Positions 58,028 through 64,000 of a stretch of 64,000 bases of DNA are shown here, piece by piece. The stretch's first letter is position 1; each line of letters starts with the position of its first letter. The DNA is from Terebella lapidaria (lineage: Eukaryota > Annelida > Polychaeta > Terebellida > Terebellidae), in NCBI GenBank assembly GCA_949152475.1, contig OX424558.1:37582651-37646650 (forward strand). Reading direction: 5' to 3'. The translations under genes were made by a program, and so were the position numbers. A model generated the notes under the pieces. It was not told where the DNA came from. It searched no databases and saw only the letters and a list, made by a program, of their open reading frames with translations.

Positions 58028-58814
58028 CCTGCATGTACAGGATGTACACCATGAGAGAAATACGCTATACTCGGACGTCTTGCGGGGTTTTTTTTCCCGC
58101 AGTTGAAACGTGTGTGACGTTTTTTCACAGCTTGAAACACACTTAGCTATATTTCAAACAGGCCAGTTTTGGACTACATTCTCCCAAATTAGACATTTTG
58201 CCTTTAACGCTGTATTTCGATAGGCGGTATTTCGCTATCGAAATACTGCACAACTTGGACCAGACTCATTCGCCACAGGGGTGTCCGTTGGTGCATTCTT
58301 GAATTCACTGTTGTCGAGGAAAAATGAAATTACTACAGTCATCCATAGTGTAGACTTTGAGCGTGTCATTTTCAATGCGCCATGGTTATATTCGCTCCGC
58401 TGGGGCCAGGCCTCCTGGGTCGGGCCGAACGGTTCCGGGGGGAGGTAGCATTGCGAGTTGTAACGGATTGTGTAAAGATGAGATACAGTGGATATTCCGT
58501 CTTTCCATGCGCCTGAAATATCAGCGTCATTTCGGAGGTTGAATTTATGATACTGTACCATGTCGAAGATCATTCGCATTCTATCAGATTCATAATGATT
58601 TAAATGATTAGACATGACGTAGCACGGTCTCTACAGTGTTGGAAATAATTTTATAATAACTGCGTCGTGTGAAATGGAAACGTTGGGGTTGATGTACGTA
58701 TGTAAGTGGGTGAATGAACATCATGAAATAATACATAGTCTATAGAAGGGTTGTTATATAACCCAATAATACTGGTGTTGTGGATATAGAATACTATAGG
58801 CATGACCCTTCTAA
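58028..58814. other. No confident gene
   Basis: 58085-58180 resembles 15385-15480. A 126-codon minus-strand frame (58615-58235, starting MSNHLNHYESDRMRMIFD) sits in locally GC-richer sequence, but I recognise no family and see no splice context. Confidence 0.35.
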
Positions 58815-59232
58815 GCCAATGTTGAATGGTATCATGGTTCTGGTGATTGGGATCCCCGAAAAAGTGATGCGATTTTTTTTTCTTCTTTCTGTGTCCTAAA
58901 ATTGGCTGTCGATGACTGATCCGGTCAAATATGGCCCATTTATCCCACCATTTTCCAGTAAAATGGGCTTTTGAAGACTGATCTCTAGTTGGCCAGCCAT
59001 GCACCATATTTTGCAATATCAAAGACACTTTGATATTATCAAATTGGCCTTTCGACTCGATCATCATCTCCCCAAAATCGATGTACGGGTGTCTATTTAC
59101 CAAAAAATAGGGAAGAAAATCGGCTCTCAGAGAGTAATGAGCGTGATTTGTTTTTTGCTTTAAAAAAAGGGCGATACACGGGTTTAAAGTGACGCGCGCG
59201 CCCGACCAGAAACGTAATACATTTTTTTTGCC
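58815..59232 (-). mobile_element. PIF/Harbinger-like MITE, copy 4 (minus)
   Basis: The reverse complement matches the copies at 9077 and 32349: GGC ends, ATGGTTCTGG at one end, GAGAGCCGA and GATGATGATCGAGT-type internal blocks. Flanks TAA and TAG fit a 3-bp TWA duplication with one change. No SINE inside. Confidence 0.8.
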
Positions 59233-59339
59233 TAGCTCAGCCATTGCATTATTTTCACCAACATGAAAAAGAATGATGCGATGTGTCACATTGAATTTCA
59301 ACAAGTGGCCTGAATGATATGCACACTCGCTAATATTGT

Positions 59340-60430
59340 CCGATGTCTGGCCTTGTTTGTAATGGATTGCAGGGGGTGTTGAGTTAAATGGAATAGGGAG
59401 TGTATATAATGTAGTAGAGGCAGTGTTGCATGTAATGGAGTAGGGGAGTGTTGAATGCGATAGTGTAGTGGGAATGGTGTATGCATTGGAGTGCCAGGAG
59501 CATTGTATGTAATGGCGTAAAGGGAATATTGCATGTAATGGAGTAGAGGGAGTGTTCTGGGCAATAGTGTAGAGGGAGTGTTGTATGTAAGGCAGTAGTG
59601 GAAGTACGTTGTATGTAATGGAGTACGGGAGTGTTGTATGCAATGTTGTAGAGTGAGTGGTGTATGTAATGGAGTGGCAGGAGTGTTATGTGCAATGTTG
59701 TAGAGGGAGTGGTGTGTGTAATGGAGTGGCATGTGTATTGTATGCAATGATGTAGAGAGTGGTGTGTGTAATTGAGTTGCAGGAGTGTTGTATACAATGT
59801 TGTAGAGGGAGTGGTGTATGTATCGGAATGGCAGGTGTATTGTATGCAATGGCGTAGAGGGAGTGCTGTATGTATCGGAATGGCAGGTGTATTGTATACA
59901 ATGTTGTAGAGGGAGTGGTGTATGTATCGGAATGGCAGGTGTATTGTATGCAATGGCGTAGAGGGAGTGGTGTGTGTAATGGAGTGGCAGGAGTGTTGTA
60001 TGCAATATTGTAGAGGGAGTGGTGTATGTAATGGAGTGGCAGGAGTGTTGTATGCAATATTGTAGAGGGAGTGGTGTATGTAATGGAGTGGCAGGAGTGT
60101 TGTATGCAATGGCGAAGACGGGGTGGTTATGTAGTGGAGTAGCGGGAGTGGTGATGTAAGGAAGTACTGGAGTGTTGTGGGCAATAGAGTAGAGGGTGTG
60201 GTGACTGTAATGAAGTATTGGGAGTCGTGTATGTAGTTGGGTAGCAAGAGTGTAGAGGTAGAGGTAGCAAGAGAGTAGAGGGTGTAGTGTATATAATATA
60301 GTGTTGTGGGCAATGGTATGGAGTGTTGCTGTATGTAGTGGAGTAGAGGGAGTGTTGCAAGTGACGAAGTCAACGGAGTGTTGTGTGTAATGAAGTAGAG
60401 GGAATGCTGTATGCCATTGAGAAGCGGTGT
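59340..60430. repeat. 52-bp minisatellite (2 x 26) with spurious long frames
   Basis: About twenty units of the form GTTGTAGAGGGAGTGGTGTA then TGTAATGGAGTGGCAGGAGTG, more diverged at both edges. The minus strand is open in all three frames over the array (frames of 370, 330 and 235 codons, rich in H-S-L-Y-N-I and T-P-L-H-T). Fifty-two is not a multiple of three, so each frame shows the same three peptides in turn. That pattern is expected of a stop-free repeat and argues against a real protein. Confidence 0.93.
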
Positions 60431-60754
60431 TATCTCGAGAAATATTCTTGAGTCTGTGTGATCTCGCATACGTTCAAAAAACACGTGTAAAGCCATTTCA
60501 GACCCACCGACATGATGTATTGGTACATTTTAAAGCTGTAAGTATGTTATAAATAGATAAACGACCATGTAAAAAAAATATTATGATAACGACCACGATC
60601 TTCCCCGACGGATAAACCGAACGTAAAACCACAGAACCACGCGTTGTTTGTTTTGCTTCGAATGTGGGCGGGTCTAGGCACTGGCGCGAGTCAGGCCGCC
60701 CACGACAGAGGCCAGAGGCAGTCGGCTGTAACGGCGAAGTGGTATAAAGCCATT
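60431..60754. other. No gene recognised
   Basis: Ordinary AT-rich sequence with a GC-richer stretch at 60.65-60.75 kb. Nothing supportable. Confidence 0.4.
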
Positions 60755-61020
60755 CTTGCAGTCACAGTGGCTCGTGACCATATGTGTGCGGTAACCATGT
60801 AATATATAATATACAAGTGAGGACACAGATTTTGACAAGTTCTGGCCACAGAGTTCCGAGGTGCATGACACACAAAACCAAAGTGATATATCGATCACAG
60901 TTACTGTCCCGAATATCATAGACGTGAACAAGCCTCACCATACATGCAAATATTGCTAATTTTCCGATTTTTGTCACATTTGTACTTTCCGTGAATTTGT
61001 TCGTATCGGATGTTGTTCCT
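60755..61020 (-). repeat. Inverted repeat arm (partner 62400-62665)
   Basis: About 265 bp nearly identical in reverse to 62400-62665, including ATATGTGTGCGGTAACCATG and CTGGCCACAGAGTTCCGAGG. Both copies read an open frame (TNVTKI, LGTLWPELVKICVLTC) but with no known family. Confidence 0.88.
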
Positions 61021-62120
61021 GAGACAGAAGACAATCGAGCTTAAATATCAGCTACAATACCATTGGCTAAAAAACAAAATATTCAACAATCGTCAACCAA
61101 TGAGAGGAGAGCTTCTGAATTACTGGCGATGAATAAATTTCGGAATCGCATATAGCAACCCGGATATGTACGTGCCATTCCAACATCAACAGTTCCAGAT
61201 AAAAAAAAATACATGTACGTGTGTAGTATATTTGCACGAACGCTCACAAAAATCATGACGGCGATTATGAAGACTATATGGATGGATTTATTCATGGGGT
61301 GAAACATAGGGGTGCACGCACATATTTTCACTGTGGGTAGCTCTTTTGTGTGATGTACTGTATGTATGAGCCAGATCGGGGTACACCTATTATCGCCAAC
61401 GATGAGAATCCTGGTTCAGGAGCCATGATTGGTCACTGGACATCATTTGTCAACCCCACATATACAGCGTATTCGGACACTACACTTCAAGCATAGTTAT
61501 TTATAATTTGTTTGCAAAAATGCAGATGGTCACACATCGCATTGCATTTTTCTACTCGCAGTAATCTCTTCATTCCATATACTAGTATGCGACATGATAT
61601 CCATTTGTTTCCATCGCATTCCCGCTTTTAATTTTCAAACACTAATGATACCTTTCGAAACGACATATCTCAGTGTTTGAAATAACCAAGAAATGAAAAA
61701 ACGGGGTGAATTTGTGTATGCACAAACCTTCGAAACAAATTTGAATAATTAGCGAACAAAAATATTCTGTGTACATGTGTGTATGTAGTATGTATCATGT
61801 GTATGTATGTAAGTAAGTAAGTAGGTCAGTGGATGATTTATTCAATTAAAACGTTATTTTACAACAATTGATGAACAAGTATCACTTGTAGATGTTGGCA
61901 TAAAGGGAATTCAGCCTCATAAACATGGTTAAGAACTACCTCTACTCGGTCACCTCTACAGTCACGGATGGCGGTTCAGGAAATTACGAATTTACTTCAG
62001 AATCAAACATGTTTTGAATGCATGGTATAATTACCATGTATCATTCTCTTCTCTTGGATCTGATATGCGGATGTCATAATCCGGAAAATATCCCCCTTTA
62101 AATTTTTGGTTTTTAATCTT
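61021..62120. other. Spacer between inverted arms, no gene
   Basis: A short GTATGTA-rich run lies at 61.77-61.83 kb. No exon or motif was recognised. Confidence 0.4.
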
Positions 62121-62370
62121 ACATTGAAACATTTAGCTTGCAGTAGGACAGGACATTGCCCATGAATGGTGCTAGCGTAAGGGTGGTCATTGACGTCAAA
62201 GGAAACCAGAGAGCACCGTGAAAACACATTTGCCCAGTCTGGCAACCACACATACACCAACTCACATACTGCCAAGTCCGGGGATTGAACCCGCATGTAA
62301 ACCGAATGCTGTGGTGAGAAGTCGGATCACATACCCGGACCAGATCCGGGTCCCCCAAAGTACATCCGAA
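62121..62370 (-). mobile_element. Possible tRNA-derived SINE fragment
   Basis: On the minus strand, CATGCGGGTTCAATCCCCGG (about 62279-62298) is a good Pol III B box in a tRNA-like T arm. The upstream A-box region is poor. The downstream sequence (CACCATTCATGGGCAATGTC) would be the SINE body. Tentative. Confidence 0.35.
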
Positions 62371-62399
62371 ATTCATAGTTGTTTCATACCCACTTTCAA

Positions 62400-62665
62400 C
62401 AATCAACTTCCGATACGAACAAACTCACGGAAAGTACAAATGTAACAAAAATCGAAAAATTAACAATATTTGCATGTATGGTGAGACCTGTTCACGTCTG
62501 TGATATTCGGGACAGTATCTGTGATCGATATATCGCTTTGGTTTTGTGTGCCATGTACCTCGGAACCCTGTGGCCAGAACTTGTCAAAATCTGTGTCCTC
62601 ACTTGTATATTATATATTACATGGTTACCGCACACATATGGTCACGAGCCACTGTGCTTGCAGTG
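62400..62665 (+). repeat. Inverted repeat arm (partner 60755-61020)
   Basis: See 60755-61020. The arms are 1.38 kb apart and the divergence between them is a few percent to about 10%. Confidence 0.88.
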
Positions 62666-62775
62666 TGTGTCGATGATCATTTGACATGTTCCCCACAGCA
62701 CAGATGTCAGAGAACACACAAACTGCAAAGTATAATTGCATAATATCCATACGTGCACACAATTACTCATATAAA

Positions 62776-63945
62776 TAGGGCTACATATTCACAGGGAGGA
62801 ACCGTTTGTCTGATTCTATGTGCATTTGCCTGATTCTATGGGCAACAAGTCTGATTCTATGAGCAAATTGTCTGATTCTATGGGCAAATAAGCAAGTAAG
62901 CTGCGAGGCACCTGTGAAACATGTTGGATCGACGGCTAATTTCTCAAGACAATCTGATGGCATATGTTCTGTTTAATTCTTAAATCATTGCAGAATATGA
63001 TTCATGTTCAGTTTCTTATGTGGTGTTCACTGCTCTTCATATATCTGTCGCACAAAAGTGGAACGGCTAGGCAGTGGAGCAGTTAGCCATCATAAATCAC
63101 CAAAGTCAAAGCGCTTCCAGTTACTTACCAGGATATCTTGACCACAATTACAAGACAATTATTCCAGTTAACATTTTGATTGTTCCTGGATGTGAAGTCA
63201 GATACGTAATCCAACAAAATTGAACATAGAATAAAAATAACAGAAACAAACCTGATTCTATGGGAACAAACCTGATTCTATGGGTAGGGTGTTGTTATAA
63301 CCATGAAACTAAGAGCTTATCGATGCTGATCCTGAATAAATATAGTATTGAAACTTGATTTTATGTTCTGTTTCTAAGAGAAGGTCAATAACATGGATGA
63401 CAGATCGTAGCCCATAGTTCCATGGTTATCAAATAAACCTACCCATAGAATCAGGTTTGTTCCCATAGAATCAGGTTTGTTTCTGTTATTTTTAATCTAT
63501 GATCAATTTTGTTTGGTTAGGTAGCTGATTTCACATCTAGGAACAATCAGAATGTGAACTGGATTAATTTTTGTCCAGATACCCAGGTAGGTTAGTGTGA
63601 ACGCTTTGCAGTTGGTGATTTATTGTGGATAACTGCTCCACCACCTGGCCGTTCCACTTTTGTGCGACAAATGTATGAACAACGGTGAACACTGCATAAG
63701 AAACTGAACATAATCTATATTCTGCAATGATTTATGGAGTAAACAGAACATATGCCATCAGATTGTGTTGAGAAACTTGTTGTTGATCCAGCATGTTTTA
63801 CTGGTGCCCCACCGCTTACTTGCCTATTTGCCCATAGAATCAGACAATTTGCTCATAGAATCAGACTTTTTGCCCATAGAATCAGAATAATGCACATAGA
63901 ATCAGACAAACGGTTCCTCCCTGTGATATTTCCCTCCTAGCCGTA
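62776..63945. mobile_element. Foldback element H (TGATTCTATGGGCA array)
   Basis: A 1.17-kb near-palindrome. The left end TAGGGCTA and right end TAGCCGTA are followed inward by CACAGGGAGGAACCGTTTGT. Then come four TGATTCTATGNGCAAA units, about 400 bp of unique arm (GTCGCACAAAAGTGGAACGG in one arm, its complement in the other), and two GAACAAACCTGATTCTATGG units facing each other around a 130-bp core. The right terminus reads TACGGCTA when complemented, matching the TAYGG group. Target duplication is unclear (TATAAA and ATGAAC). Confidence 0.82.
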
Positions 63946-64000
63946 ATGAACGTATTATCCATTGGTGTGACGAATTTGTATGGAATTTGCATAGATATAT

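Noticed and set aside
59384-60496. 370-residue repetitive protein
   Set aside because: All three minus frames are open over a 52-bp minisatellite and the unit length is not a multiple of three; no start, signal peptide or flank supports it.

Overview
The window is eukaryotic and looks like AT-rich DNA from a marine invertebrate. It has spliced genes with GT/AG introns, TATA promoters, AATAAA signals, a tRNA-derived SINE, a LINE, Helitron and PIF/Harbinger-type remnants, and abundant tandem and inverted repeats with GGTCAAGGTCA-type motifs. The phylum cannot be fixed from sequence alone. A hemichordate-like or other ambulacrarian animal, or a mollusc, are guesses only.

The only host gene family I can support is a cluster of secreted trefoil-factor (P-domain) genes. 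Each intact gene has a TATA-type promoter and a non-coding first exon ending in a GTATGT donor, then a long first intron. Three coding exons follow: signal peptide plus trefoil 1, trefoil 2, and a micro-exon of 9-10 codons ending in Cys. Three copies are complete: coding exons at 29153-30272, 35462-36504 and 46855-48382. Two copies keep only promoter, leader exon and first coding exon (10747-10951 and 52176-52380). There is one frameshifted exon copy (33209-33416), one orphan last exon on the + strand (49427-49453) and one on the - strand (2238-2264). A further promoter-side unit at 37.26-39.34 kb is truncated. About 4.2 kb around copy 1 (6.76-11.04 kb) is a recent duplicate of 42.82-47.15 kb.

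Layout. 0-6.7 kb: 31-bp and 458-bp tandem repeats, an inverted trefoil relic and a foldback element. 6.7-11 kb: trefoil unit 1. 11-20.9 kb: a dead Helitron, a foldback element, a satellite of about 245 bp and a dispersed repeat complex. 20.9-31 kb: trefoil unit 2, whose first intron holds a dead LINE and two foldback elements. 31-37.2 kb: trefoil unit 3. 37.2-39.3 kb: truncated unit carrying a 1.54-kb element full of NotI palindromes. 39.3-42 kb: no recognised gene. 42-50 kb: trefoil unit 4. 50.3-54.7 kb: trefoil unit 5, truncated by a repeat. 55.3-58.0 kb: an LTR-element fossil. 58-64 kb: MITE, minisatellite, inverted repeats and a large foldback element.

The most interesting pattern is a set of foldback DNA elements sharing TAYGG-type termini and 6-bp target-site duplications, although their interiors are unrelated. 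Each interior is built from its own short-period, palindrome-rich minisatellite. Three insertions carry exact 6-bp duplications plus TIRs (3766-4217, 9859-10362, 26054-26632), and a fourth (37584-39124) has an exact 6-bp duplication as well. A fifth (27179-28825) has an imperfect one. Three of the five also have an uninterrupted empty site in a paralogous trefoil unit inside this same window. I cannot assign the group to a known superfamily.
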